Assembly: GCA_041398965.1 (NCBI GenBank)
Contig: JAWKTT010000036.1
Span: forward strand, 1-46,318
Reading direction: 5' to 3'
From: JAWKTT01 sp041398965
GTDB taxonomy: Bacteria; Planctomycetota; Planctomycetia; Planctomycetales; Planctomycetaceae
DNA length: 46,318 nt
The notes under the pieces are model-generated. The model ran no database searches and was not told where the DNA came from. It was given only the letters and a program-made list of their open reading frames with translations. Position numbers and translations under genes: made by a program. Numbering within the stretch: the stretch's first letter is position 1; every line of letters begins with the position of its first letter. This document shows, one piece after another, positions 28,925 through 38,117 of this stretch.

Positions 28925-31462
28925 TTACAACACGGCAAGTGGGTCGCGGGAGTGCTCCAGTGTCCCACGGGTGACGCCGACACGGTTGATCGCGTGCAGT
29001 GACTGCCAGACCACCGTGGCGTCAACGGCCCCTTCCATCAAGCGTTGATATAGCGAGATCAGTGAGGCAATCTCGCTGGATGGGGCATCGTGAAGTAACT
29101 CAATCCGGAACTTCGTGACCCCCAATTGCTGCAAAGCGGAAACGACTTCGGCTCCACTCTGTGGGACGGAATTGTAGAGCGTGTTCCGACATCCCACATC
29201 GGCCCTCAATGGGTGTTGGGCACCGACACGGTCTCGCAACTCGACGAGATGATCGTCACAAGGGCGTCCGCAATTCGTCTTGTTGGTCCCCGGCGATAGC
29301 ACGGCACAGAAGACGCAATGCTCCATATGAAACATGGGCATATGTTGGTGAACCACAACTTCCAGATCGGCCCCGCCGACCCGGCTCACCATTAACAGCA
29401 ACTGGTCGCGATTCATATCATAAGAGGGCGTCATGAGCAATGCACCCCGTTCCCGCAGCCAGGCGATGGTTAATTCATTCGCGGCATTAAAAGAGTAGTC
29501 ACTCACGCAACGAAACCCGCGTGAATGGAAGAATTCTAATCCTGAGAGATTGCGAACGAGCACCCCATCCGGGCGATAACGTGCGAGCAGATGGAAGATA
29601 CCTAACTCGCCGGGTTTCTGTATTCTGGGAGTCGCGAGGACTATTTCGGCATGATGATAATGGGCCCGTGCGACCGCTTCGCGATATTGTCGAATATCTT
29701 GAAAGTCGGCATAGATGCGGCGCGTCCCGGCTTCACAAACGGCATCGAGTTGCGACAGGGAACGACACAGTACCGAAAGCTTCGCGTCAGAATGGACCGC
29801 GTCCGGCGTCGATGCTTCTTGCCGGACTGCGGGGCGAAGCTGAGGAAGGACGGGAGGCAAGTCGACGAGCCGCTGCTTCGGTCGGTCGGCTGACTCACGC
29901 GCTGCGGCGAGTTGCCGAACCATCTCCTTTCGGAGTGCCCCGAGCACACTCAGGGGGACCATTGGTGCCCCGCTGATCTCGGCAGAGAGGCCATTGAGGA
30001 CGAAGCCGGTCCCTCCGAGTCGTCCGAACTGTTCTCTCAGCAGTTCTTTAGTCAAAGGGTGCTTTCTTGCGGTTTCTAAAGGAGCATCCCCTGTCACTTG
30101 AATGAGCGGTAACCCTTCGCATTGAATGGCCAGAGAGATTGCCGAACCGACGCGAGCGGCAACCTCCAGCGACACGGGGCGATCACGACCAGTAATCTCT
30201 CCTTGATAGGTCTTCTTCCACTTCCGCGTGAGTCGAGGGTCGTCCGTCTTCCAGACAGTCTGTCCGGCCGTGAGCCGATCGAATTGGAAGTCTTCCTTCG
30301 CAAACGTCAGTTCGACACGCCCCTTGGTGACAGCCTTATCGACAGGGATACCTTCTTGCAACAACTGAAAGACGCGCCCTCCCTGTTCGTCTCCTTGCAG
30401 TCGATCTCCCTCGAACACGACACCATCCCCGACTTGGAGCGTGCCGTCGAGTTGCACGTGAACCCCCTGTTCTCCACAACGGATCACCGTTCCAACGCGG
30501 ACCCCTCGCTTAGCGGAACTTGTCGCCGGGACGAGCATTTTGTGATCGCAGCCTTTGAGCCATCCGGGCGAAAATCCGCGAGAAAAGGAGAGTTCCATCT
30601 CTTCGATGTCGCGCGGGGTGAACTCGATCGGCTGACCGGCAACGGCAGCATCAATCGCTTGTCGGTAATGTCGGGTGATGTTGGCGACATACTCCGGCGT
30701 CTTGAGTCGCCCTTCGATCTTCAGCGAGCAGACCCCGGCAGCGATCAGTTCGGGAATGAGCGCGTATGCCGCGAGGTCTTGCGGACTGAGAAGGTAGCGC
30801 TGGTCCTTGAGGTCGACATCCTGACCATCGCAAATCAGTTCGTAGGGGAGTCGACAGGCTTGGGCGCACTGACCACGATTAGCACTCCGCCCCCCAAGTG
30901 ATTCGCTTGTCAGGCACTGGCCGCTGTAGGCGACGCAGAGTGCTCCGTGAACGAAGACTTCCAGTGGCATCTCCGTCGCCTGGTGAATGGCAGCAATCTC
31001 TTGAACCGACAGTTCCCGTGCCAAGACGACCCGCTCGATCCCCAGGGGGGCAATCTGTGTGATCGTTTCGGCACTGGTCATGGTCATTTGTGTTGACGCA
31101 TGTATTGCCAACTGAGGTGCTGTCGCCCGGACCAGTCGAGCAAGGCCAAGGTCCTGGATCAACACGGCATCGACAGCGGCATCGGCGAGGGTACGAATTA
31201 ACTGTTCCAACTGAGGAAGTTCGTCAGAGAACGCAATCGTGTTCAGCGTGACGTACCCCTTCACCCCGTAGCGATGCAGAAAGGCCATGAGGTCGGGGAG
31301 TTCGTCCACCTGGAAGTTGACGGCTCTCGCTCGGGCGTTGAAGCCGGCGTCGAGACCGAAGTAGATGGCGTCGGCCCCATTGGCGACGGCTGCCCGCGCA
31401 CAGTCCCAGTGTCCAGCCGGGGCCAAAAGTTCGGGGGGGATGATCGGAGAGTTGCTGGACAT
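28925..31462 (-). CDS. U32 peptidase-family protein with DUF3656-like middle, RlhA-like
   Basis: The 845-residue protein has an N-terminal U32 domain with PELLAPAGHWDCARAAVANG, the signature region EVFVHGALCVAYSGQC, and the Cys pair CAQACR expected to bind an Fe-S cluster or metal. A DUF3656-like middle follows. The C-terminal part has a second U32-like domain with HMEHCVFCAVLSPG and TNCGRPC. RlhA of E. coli, which hydroxylates a 23S rRNA cytidine, shares U32 plus DUF3656; this protein is longer. Start: ATG at 31460-31462 gives the typical N-terminus, while one 18 codons earlier is less likely. No prephenate or other known partner gene is adjacent. Confidence 0.85.
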   Translation of the reverse strand: MSSNSPIIPPELLAPAGHWDCARAAVANGADAIYFGLDAGFNARARAVNFQVDELPDLMAFLHRYGVKGYVTLNTIAFSDELPQLEQLIRTLADAAVDAVLIQDLGLARLVRATAPQLAIHASTQMTMTSAETITQIAPLGIERVVLARELSVQEIAAIHQATEMPLEVFVHGALCVAYSGQCLTSESLGGRSANRGQCAQACRLPYELICDGQDVDLKDQRYLLSPQDLAAYALIPELIAAGVCSLKIEGRLKTPEYVANITRHYRQAIDAAVAGQPIEFTPRDIEEMELSFSRGFSPGWLKGCDHKMLVPATSSAKRGVRVGTVIRCGEQGVHVQLDGTLQVGDGVVFEGDRLQGDEQGGRVFQLLQEGIPVDKAVTKGRVELTFAKEDFQFDRLTAGQTVWKTDDPRLTRKWKKTYQGEITGRDRPVSLEVAARVGSAISLAIQCEGLPLIQVTGDAPLETARKHPLTKELLREQFGRLGGTGFVLNGLSAEISGAPMVPLSVLGALRKEMVRQLAAARESADRPKQRLVDLPPVLPQLRPAVRQEASTPDAVHSDAKLSVLCRSLSQLDAVCEAGTRRIYADFQDIRQYREAVARAHYHHAEIVLATPRIQKPGELGIFHLLARYRPDGVLVRNLSGLEFFHSRGFRCVSDYSFNAANELTIAWLRERGALLMTPSYDMNRDQLLLMVSRVGGADLEVVVHQHMPMFHMEHCVFCAVLSPGTNKTNCGRPCDDHLVELRDRVGAQHPLRADVGCRNTLYNSVPQSGAEVVSALQQLGVTKFRIELLHDAPSSEIASLISLYQRLMEGAVDATVVWQSLHAINRVGVTRGTLEHSRDPLAVL

Positions 31463-31639
31463 ATGGAGGCAGACGACATCAACACGAATTGCGGTCCCTG
31501 CAACGGGCAGGCACAAACTTTCACGATTCTAACAGGGAGTCAACCGATTGGGCAGTGGGGCCGAATTCGGAACTGGTTGTCAGGATTCTTGAGAAATTGC
31601 CGATTGACCTCCGGCACTTTGTCGTGAATTATTACGCAG

Positions 31640-31660
31640 TGCTTACGCTGTATGTAAGCA
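31640..31660. promoter_or_regulatory. Operator-like inverted repeat in a divergent promoter region
   Basis: TGCTTAC (31640-31646) and GTAAGCA (31654-31660) form 7-base arms around a 7-base centre. It lies 36 bases before the ATG at 31697, between that gene and the divergent U32 gene, as a repressor site might. No protein is known to bind it. Confidence 0.4.
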
Positions 31661-31696
31661 AAGTCAATGTATACGAGAGATAGAGGAGTGCGAAAG

Positions 31697-32266
31697 ATGC
31701 CGTATTTGATGGTCAACCTGGACGACCCCGCAGACTGTTTGCGTGGCCTGATGACCCTGCAGAACTGCTCGGGAGTGAATGGCGGAGCCCTTTCGGGATC
31801 ATGCGGAGAACCGGTGAGACGAGGACGGGGTCGGAGGCGAGGGGATCATTTCGGGTCGGGCATGGGACCGCGAGCCGAGCGGGAGATGGGACCGGGACAT
31901 CGGCGACGACGCCCGAACGAGATCGATTCGCAGGGACTGGCGACCGACGCAGAACAGGTGACGGAGTTGCCTCTGCGGAAGAAACTGGAACGGATCCGGC
32001 ATCGAGGAATCTGGCAACATCTGGTGCGGGTTGCCCAGGAGATCAACGATCCGAAGTCGCTGCCAGAACTGGATGCGTTGCTTGACTTGCCGAAGAACAA
32101 GATGCGATCGCTCAAGGCGATCATGGGGAAACTGGAGCATCGATTTGGAATTCGTTTCCTGCGTCCGGAACCGGATGCCGGGGTCGATGACGCGGGGAAC
32201 CCTCGCTACATCATGCCTCCGCATATTCGGAAGCAAATTCTGAAGATGACCGAAACAGTCGACTAA
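31697..32266 (+). CDS. Basic protein of unknown function with helical C-terminus
   Basis: The 189-residue protein starts at the ATG at 31697 with GAGGAG (31683-31688) 8 bases upstream; an in-frame ATG at 31667 has no such site. After a short N-terminal segment (MPYLMVNLDDPADC) comes a basic Arg/Gly-rich linker (about residues 40-75). A C-terminal domain (about 85-180) has helices LPLRKKLERIRHRGIW, SLPELDALLDL and KAIMGKLEHRFGI. The helix pattern could be a winged helix, but this is a guess. It has a strong terminator and an inverted repeat in its promoter. No family recognised. Confidence 0.7.
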   Translation: MPYLMVNLDDPADCLRGLMTLQNCSGVNGGALSGSCGEPVRRGRGRRRGDHFGSGMGPRAEREMGPGHRRRRPNEIDSQGLATDAEQVTELPLRKKLERIRHRGIWQHLVRVAQEINDPKSLPELDALLDLPKNKMRSLKAIMGKLEHRFGIRFLRPEPDAGVDDAGNPRYIMPPHIRKQILKMTETVD

Positions 32267-32299
32267 CCTCGCCCCGAGAGGTCTCAGCAAGAGCACCCC

Positions 32300-32330
32300 A
32301 TGGCCGCCCGAAGAGACTTCGGGCGGCCAT
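32300..32330 (+). terminator. Strong hairpin terminator
   Basis: A perfect 14-bp stem (32300-32313 with 32317-32330) has a 3-base loop and is followed by TCTTGTCGTT. It lies 34 bases past the stop of the basic protein gene and just before the end of the convergent DUF1559-like gene. Confidence 0.85.
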
Positions 32331-32344
32331 TCTTGTCGTTGAGT

Positions 32345-34192
32345 TCAGGGAAGAAGGTCGTCCGTTCCTTGCATGAGGGCGGCGAACTGATCGGGGTCAA
32401 TGTTCTCGGAGAGGAAGGTCACGGAGGCGGAGCGGAGGGCGACGTGCATGCCGCCGGGGTGGGGGCTGCCGAGTCCGCCGGAGGGGAGTGTTCCCGAATG
32501 ACGGTTGATCCCCATGAGGGCATCGGCGAAGGGGACTTCTTGAGTTGGGGCCATCCAACAGACGGGGGTTTTGCGTTCAGCGACGAGGATCATGTTGGCA
32601 CTCTTGGGGCCGAAGCCGTCGAGACGTTTGCCGACACTCCCATGAAACGCCGTCGTGTCGCCGCTGATGACGGTGCAGGTCGTCTCCCCCGGCCCGCCGT
32701 GCTCCGACGGACATTGAAACACCGCGACCTCTTCGGCATGAAACTTTTGGTTGTGAGGACTATCCCAAGGCTCCTCCAGCCGAAGCTTATCATAGAGTTC
32801 CTGCTCCCCCAGAAACGGCAACAACAACACCCGCCAACTATGAAGCGGCTTCCCCTGTGCATCGGCAGAAAACTCCGGCGGCAATGTGCCGTGTTGTTTT
32901 TCGTAGAGGAGCATGGCGAGTACGATCCGCAGGAGGTTGTCTTGACAGTCCATGCGATGAAATGGTTCCCGAATTGAATCAAATGCCGGCGCTAGGCCAT
33001 TCGCCAACGTGCTTCCCAGGACTCTTGATCGCGACGCGCGAAACAACATCCAAGTCGAGGAACGCTTGGTGGTCGGAGTGCTCCCGCCCATGATGTTGTC
33101 GTATTCCAGAATCGCCTCTTCCGCGACGACATTCCAGTTCACTCCCAGCGGCCAATCACCCCAAGGGATATCTAACCCCATGTCTTCAATGAGCTTCGAG
33201 CCGCGATCGTGAGCGAGGTGCTGAATGAAGTCGCAAAACGTTAGCTTTTCAACCGTCATTGCTTCCTCGAAGGAAACTGCTTGCGGGAGGCGATTCAATT
33301 CTTCCACGTAGCGGCGCAGTTGAGCCTCAGACGGCGGGTACTCCAATGATCCAGCGATTGGAGTGGCGACCGAGATGCTCTGCACCGCAATCCCCACAAG
33401 ACACTCGATTAGTGCCCCCTTCTGCCCCAGGAACCTGCCGAGTCGTCGGATGGAAACGGCATCGTCAATCGCCAAATCGATCTCTCCGTTAGCGATACGA
33501 AAGTTCGCTCGTTCCTGAAAGGCGCGGGCAAAGTGTCGCGGGCGTTGAATGTCCAGAAGAGTTAGCTCGAAAAGTGGTAAATTGTCCTCATCGAGCCAAG
33601 GGACGTAATAGACTTGCTGGCGGACTCCGTTGGCGATCCGGTCAAGTGCGGTGTCATTCTCGGTCAACCAGTCGGCCATTTCTGGACGGTCTTCGAATGT
33701 CCAAGGCTTGCCGACCTTGCCTTCAAGTTCGCCGACCAACTCCTCGACGTCTGGTCCCGTCGAATGCTTTGTCGCGTAACGTCGCAAGTAAGCAGCCGGA
33801 TCCTCCAACTTTAACGTCGGCAGGATCAGGGGGTCGAGGCCGAACTTTTCGTAGAGATGTTGGCGTTGTGCCGGTGTGACGTCTGACGAGAACGCCAGTT
33901 CTCTCACAACCATGCGGTAGCCGTTGTCGTCGGTCTGCATCTCGGGGGGATAGCGATACTGTTCCATTGCGGCGAAGTAATCGACGCGGGTGCCGTCGGG
34001 GGTCAGGGGTTCGGTGATGTAGGTGGTCTCCTTCGAGATTGTCAGCGGGACATCTGTGAAGAGGTTGACTGCAAACAGAATCAGGAAGAGTCCGAAGACC
34101 GCAAGTCCCAGCCAGACGATGTGCCGCATTTGTGGAGTGAACGGCGGCTTGACGTGCTCGGAGGAGTTGTTGGTGGGGGTGCCATCGGACAT
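32345..34192 (-). CDS. Membrane-anchored protein with DUF1559-like C-terminus
   Basis: The 615-residue protein has a short cytoplasmic N-terminus, one membrane helix (about residues 27-47, IVWLGLAVFGLFLILFAVNL), and a large helical middle of unknown type. The C-terminal part resembles the DUF1559 domain of planctomycete pseudopilin-like proteins: HSWRVLLLPFLGEQELYDKL, AVFQCPSE, HPGGMHVALRSASVTFLSE. Classical DUF1559 proteins start with a type IV pilin-like signal; this one does not, so the domain has been placed on another anchor. It diverges from the KaiC-like ATPase gene with a 146-base gap. Confidence 0.85.
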   Translation of the reverse strand: MSDGTPTNNSSEHVKPPFTPQMRHIVWLGLAVFGLFLILFAVNLFTDVPLTISKETTYITEPLTPDGTRVDYFAAMEQYRYPPEMQTDDNGYRMVVRELAFSSDVTPAQRQHLYEKFGLDPLILPTLKLEDPAAYLRRYATKHSTGPDVEELVGELEGKVGKPWTFEDRPEMADWLTENDTALDRIANGVRQQVYYVPWLDEDNLPLFELTLLDIQRPRHFARAFQERANFRIANGEIDLAIDDAVSIRRLGRFLGQKGALIECLVGIAVQSISVATPIAGSLEYPPSEAQLRRYVEELNRLPQAVSFEEAMTVEKLTFCDFIQHLAHDRGSKLIEDMGLDIPWGDWPLGVNWNVVAEEAILEYDNIMGGSTPTTKRSSTWMLFRASRSRVLGSTLANGLAPAFDSIREPFHRMDCQDNLLRIVLAMLLYEKQHGTLPPEFSADAQGKPLHSWRVLLLPFLGEQELYDKLRLEEPWDSPHNQKFHAEEVAVFQCPSEHGGPGETTCTVISGDTTAFHGSVGKRLDGFGPKSANMILVAERKTPVCWMAPTQEVPFADALMGINRHSGTLPSGGLGSPHPGGMHVALRSASVTFLSENIDPDQFAALMQGTDDLLP

Positions 34193-34338
34193 GGGGCGCC
34201 TTCGGGAAAAAACGTTGTTGTTTGTCGTGTCTGGCGAGAGTTACGTGCCGAAGTGAGACAGTGTTTGTAGAATCTGTCGCTTCAAGAGATGCACGCCGAG
34301 GATATTTCCTTGTTTTACTCGAATGGCAGACACAATCA

Positions 34339-35235
34339 ATGACCGCACTCGCTCGACTTTCCACGGGTCTTCCGAAACTGGATGCACTTCTGGGAGGGGG
34401 ACTCGTCCCCGGAACGATGACTGTCGTTCTTGGGGCGACCGGGATTGGGAAGACGCAACTGGGCGTTCACTTTCTGCGACAAGGATTGCATCAGGAAGGG
34501 GAAACGGGAATCCTCTTCGACATGACAACCCGGGGAGATACGCAGAATCATGCGGATTACGCTCGACGGATGTTTGACTGGACATTGACCCCCGCTTCCG
34601 CCGATGGCCTGCTGACTCCGGAAGCGGTGTGGGACAGGGAGCAAGTCCGTCGAGACATCATTCATCTGTTTCAGCGAAGCGGTCGACGGGTGACCATACG
34701 CGATCTCTCGACCGAAGAACTTCAAATCTGGAAGGCGGATTTGAATCGCCGCTTGACGACCGCCATCAGCTTCTTTTACGGGAACTTCGTCCACGGCGTC
34801 AGGCGATGTGTCGTCGACGGGATCGAACCGGCAGATCGGGCGAGCGAGTCGTTTCAGTTTGATCTCTTCGAATACGTCTACCATCAGATTCTTCGCAAAG
34901 AGCACGACTGGGTCGCTCGGGACCTGTTTCGGGCGGCGTTTCGTGAGAATGCCGAACGGGTGGCGACTCATGCTTACCCGCACGATCAACTCGGCTGTTT
35001 GATGCTCTGCACGACGCATGAGATTCTGCTGGATGACCTGATCGCCCGCCCCATCGAGAGTGGCGACGTCCTCGCGAATGCCAACACAATTCTGTTGATG
35101 GGCAAGGTCCGAAACGGAGCCAAAGTGACTCGGGCTCTCCACGTTGCGAAACATCGAGGCAGCGCATGCAGTGATGGCATCGTCCCCTTTGAGATCGACG
35201 ACACCGGTCTCAAGATCGGCGAGCCCATTTCTTGA
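34339..35235 (+). CDS. KaiC/RecA-like ATPase
   Basis: The 298-residue protein has LSTGLPKLDALLGGGLVPGT followed by the Walker A motif GATGIGKT (about residues 31-38), the layout of the KaiC/RecA group. A Walker B-like strand appears at RRCVVDGIEPAD, and a later strand at LGCLMLCTTHEI. The single domain lacks the second KaiC half, and no kaiA or kaiB is nearby. Such ATPases often act as signalling or regulatory switches. The frame opens at a TTG at 34222, but the ATG at 34339 begins the conserved part and is chosen. Role unknown. Confidence 0.8.
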   Translation: MTALARLSTGLPKLDALLGGGLVPGTMTVVLGATGIGKTQLGVHFLRQGLHQEGETGILFDMTTRGDTQNHADYARRMFDWTLTPASADGLLTPEAVWDREQVRRDIIHLFQRSGRRVTIRDLSTEELQIWKADLNRRLTTAISFFYGNFVHGVRRCVVDGIEPADRASESFQFDLFEYVYHQILRKEHDWVARDLFRAAFRENAERVATHAYPHDQLGCLMLCTTHEILLDDLIARPIESGDVLANANTILLMGKVRNGAKVTRALHVAKHRGSACSDGIVPFEIDDTGLKIGEPIS

Positions 35236-35574
35236 CCCTCCAGAACGACAACCACATCTGATGGCCAGAAAAAATGGGGGTGAGTCAGAAGTTCGCCAAG
35301 GGGTGGGGTGATGCCTGGAATCACCTCAGCCCTCATTCCGTCTGACACACATGTCCGTTGACATTGGCGAGTCTTGGCGAGCGAGGATGTCGCCGGCGGC
35401 CGGGGATTGACACGCCGGTCGACAGACCGGGAACTGAGCAGGTTTAAACAACGCCTGTGAAGGGGAGTCCACAAGTTAGCCGGGGCATCTTGAGATCGGT
35501 ACCGCGTCTTCGGGTGCGGTTATTGTCCGATCGGCTGAATATTCCGGGCTGCTTGCTCAGTCGGGGCTGGAACA
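35236..35574. other. Intergenic region before the sugar ABC operon
   Basis: These 339 bases follow the ATPase gene and precede the broken substrate-binding protein gene. Minus-strand and plus-strand frames here look like chance. The promoter of the ABC operon is expected here, but none was recognised. Confidence 0.4.
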
Positions 35575-36728
35575 ATGATGCGATCTTTTTACTCTGTCGG
35601 TTTCCCATCATCTCGTTGGATTTCGAGGACTTTTCAATGTCATCTCCATGCTGGTTTTCTGGGACTGATGCTCTGTCTCGCTGGGAGGACAGCCTCTGTT
35701 TGTGGCGGGTTACCGTGGCATTGGTGGGACTGCGGTCGGAGAACGCAGAAGGATCATCATTCTGACGAATGGCGATCACCCGTTCTGGGATGCGTGATGT
35801 GAAGCAGGAGCCGATCAGGGCAAAGGATTTCAAACTGGCCGAGTCCGGGTTGGTCATAGACTTTCGGCAAAACGGACTTCACGGTGAGGACAACGACTGG
35901 CGCCAAACAGTATGGTCTGGAGACCGACATCAATGGCGTTGGGCATCTCAGTTTATGACGCCGAGAATCCGGCGTTGGAAGAACTGAAGCGACTGAAAGA
36001 CTCGGGAATCAAAATTATCACCATAGATGGCAGGGTTAGTCAGTTTACCGTGATATTCGGACTGCCCACATCGGGACCGACAATCTGACGGCGGGGGCGA
36101 ACTCGGGAAGTCGACGGCAGCAGCAATTCGACCTGAAGGTGGAAACTATGGCATCTTCGTCGGTAACAAAGGGAACGCCAACGCCAAAGGACGCATGAAC
36201 GGTTTTAAGGCGGGCGTCTCCTCGAAGTTCGTCGAAATCGAAACTCTTGACGATCAGGGGAAGCCTGAGAACGCTCGGACGATGGTCAAGGATGCGCTCG
36301 ACCGCCACCCGGAGATTAACATTCTTGTCGGCATCTGGGCCTATGATGGCCCTGCATGTTCGGCTGTGGCGGTCGAACGAGGGATTCGAGAAGCCACGAC
36401 GATTGTGACGTTTGATGCTGACGAACAGAGCATTGCGGCGATGGAGAAGGGGCAACTCGATCTCATGGTTGTGCAGGACCCATTCGACATGGGCTATCAA
36501 GGGGTGCGGCTCTTGAAGGCACTCGTTCTCGATGATCAAGCCACATTCAAGGAAATGCTCCCGAACTACGGTCAGCCCGATGGCGATTTGTATCGCACAG
36601 GCCTGAAGGTTGTCGTCCCTGATGACAATAAGTCAGTGACCAAAGAGATTCTGCACGCTGAAACTCAGTTGTTGAATCTGACGGAATTTAAGGAATGGCT
36701 GAAGAAGTACGGGCTGAAGGCATCGTAG
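35575..36728 (+). pseudogene. Broken sugar-binding protein of an ABC transporter (RbsB-like)
   Basis: The product would be a periplasmic sugar-binding protein of the ribose/xylose class. Pieces of the family appear in changing frames: a signal-like FLGLMLCLAG near 35660, RRIIILTNGDHPFWDA near 35750 ending in TGA, KDFKLAESGLVIDF near 35823, GISVYDAENPALEELKRLKD near 35942, and AHIGTDNLTAG near 36064. From 36195 the last 177 codons are intact (VGIWAYDGPACSAVA, VTFDADEQSIAAMEKGQLD, QDPFDMGYQGV). At least five frame changes are needed, so no working protein is expected unless the sequence is wrong here. It heads an operon with the permease and ATPase genes. Confidence 0.8.
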
Positions 36729-36840
36729 GGCATGTCGATTCCTGAGGAATGACCGCTCGAAATGACGTGATAGCCGAAGGGTGACTGTGGCACCCCTTGG
36801 AGTTTTCGCACTCACTTTTCCTTTTGCCCAAGGAGACGCA

Positions 36841-38088
36841 TTGCCGATGACGATGGAACCTGCCACTCCCGCGGCCAAGGCACCAAGCGGGCGTCGTTAT
36901 CTCAACGAACTCGGACTATTCGTCGCGATTCTGATGGTGCTCGGGGTGACGACGTACTTTAGCTCGTCTTACCGGGAGAAGCCGGGGCAGAATGCTCAGG
37001 AGTTACTACGTCAGACCTCGTTGTTAGGTATTTTCGCCCTTGGGGCGGCGACGGTCATTATCGCGGGGGGAATCGACCTTTCTAGCGGATCAGTCATCGC
37101 CTTCAGCGCGACATGCTGTACGTCGATCATCTATGCTTTGGCACCTCAGGTTGATAACTCCCCCGATACGCGAGATGTTGGATGGGGGATATTACTATTA
37201 GCTTTCGCGGGAACGATACTAATCTCCGTTTTAGTAGGAACGTTTCACACTTGGCTAATTACTTCTGTCGGCCTGCCGCCATTCGTGGCGACGCTCGCTT
37301 CACTCGTGGGGCTGCGAAGTTTAGCGAGACTGATTATTGAAGACGTCACACGATTCGCGGAGCATCGAGCGACCGGGAATACTCAGATTTACATCGGGGA
37401 TCCCAGGTATAGTCTATTAGGGACCGAGTGGTGGATACCGACTGTCGTGTTCGCCACGTTTGCGATTCTCTTATGGTTGCTGATGAGCCGAACGGTCATC
37501 GGACGACACTTGTATGCGATGGGGGGGAACGAAGAGGCGGCTCGGCTGAGTGGGATTTCCACGACAAATCTCAAGTGGATCGCCTACTGCATCGGAACGG
37601 TGACCGCGGCGACGGCGGGAATTTTACATAGTAGCTACATTCGCATGGCTGAACCGGTGAATGATGGCTTGGGATACGAACTGAGCGCGATTGCTGCTGC
37701 GGTGGTTGGAGGATGCAGTTTGACCGGTGGAGCAGGAACCATCGGTGGAGTGATGTTAGGGGCTCTGTTTTTACGAGTCGTTATTGATGCAGTGGCGAAA
37801 TGCTTCCAACAGAAGCCCGATGTCCTGCAAGGGCTTGTCGTCGGCGTACTGGTCGTGTTGGCGGTCTCATTTAATGAACTGCGTCGTAGTGGTGGGGTCA
37901 GGCGAGCGTTTTTCCAAGGGGCTCTCGGGTGGATGAGTGTTTTCATCCTCGCAATGCTTGCAGGGGTCATTATGGGGGTCACCTCTCCCTATGGAACGAA
38001 ACTCAGAAATGGACTGATTTCTGGATTCACCACTCTGGTGGTGCTGCTAGCTAAGGCGATTTCTGAACGAAGTGTTGCGGCCCGATAG
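36841..38088 (+). CDS. Sugar ABC transporter permease (RbsC/XylH-like)
   Basis: The 415-residue protein is an inner-membrane permease of the ribose/xylose ABC importers. About ten hydrophobic segments are visible. Family pieces include GGIDLSSGSVIAFSA (about residue 80), LPPFVATLASLVGLRSLAR, YAMGGNEEAARLSGI (about 219-233) and the loop GGCSLTGGAGTIGGVMLGALFL. I choose the TTG at 36841, which has AGGAG 5 bases upstream; an ATG follows at 36847. The C-terminus has extra helices past the usual RbsC end. The gene is intact although both partners in the operon are broken, and it uses TTA and CTA codons more freely than ftsH. Confidence 0.85.
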   Translation: MPMTMEPATPAAKAPSGRRYLNELGLFVAILMVLGVTTYFSSSYREKPGQNAQELLRQTSLLGIFALGAATVIIAGGIDLSSGSVIAFSATCCTSIIYALAPQVDNSPDTRDVGWGILLLAFAGTILISVLVGTFHTWLITSVGLPPFVATLASLVGLRSLARLIIEDVTRFAEHRATGNTQIYIGDPRYSLLGTEWWIPTVVFATFAILLWLLMSRTVIGRHLYAMGGNEEAARLSGISTTNLKWIAYCIGTVTAATAGILHSSYIRMAEPVNDGLGYELSAIAAAVVGGCSLTGGAGTIGGVMLGALFLRVVIDAVAKCFQQKPDVLQGLVVGVLVVLAVSFNELRRSGGVRRAFFQGALGWMSVFILAMLAGVIMGVTSPYGTKLRNGLISGFTTLVVLLAKAISERSVAAR

Positions 38089-38117
38089 GTTTTCCTTTCG
38101 ATTAATTACGACGTGCT

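Noticed and set aside
35444..35857. Minus-strand frame of 137 codons before the sugar-binding gene
   Set aside because: It overlaps the recognisable remains of the binding protein on the plus strand and its composition is shadow-like.
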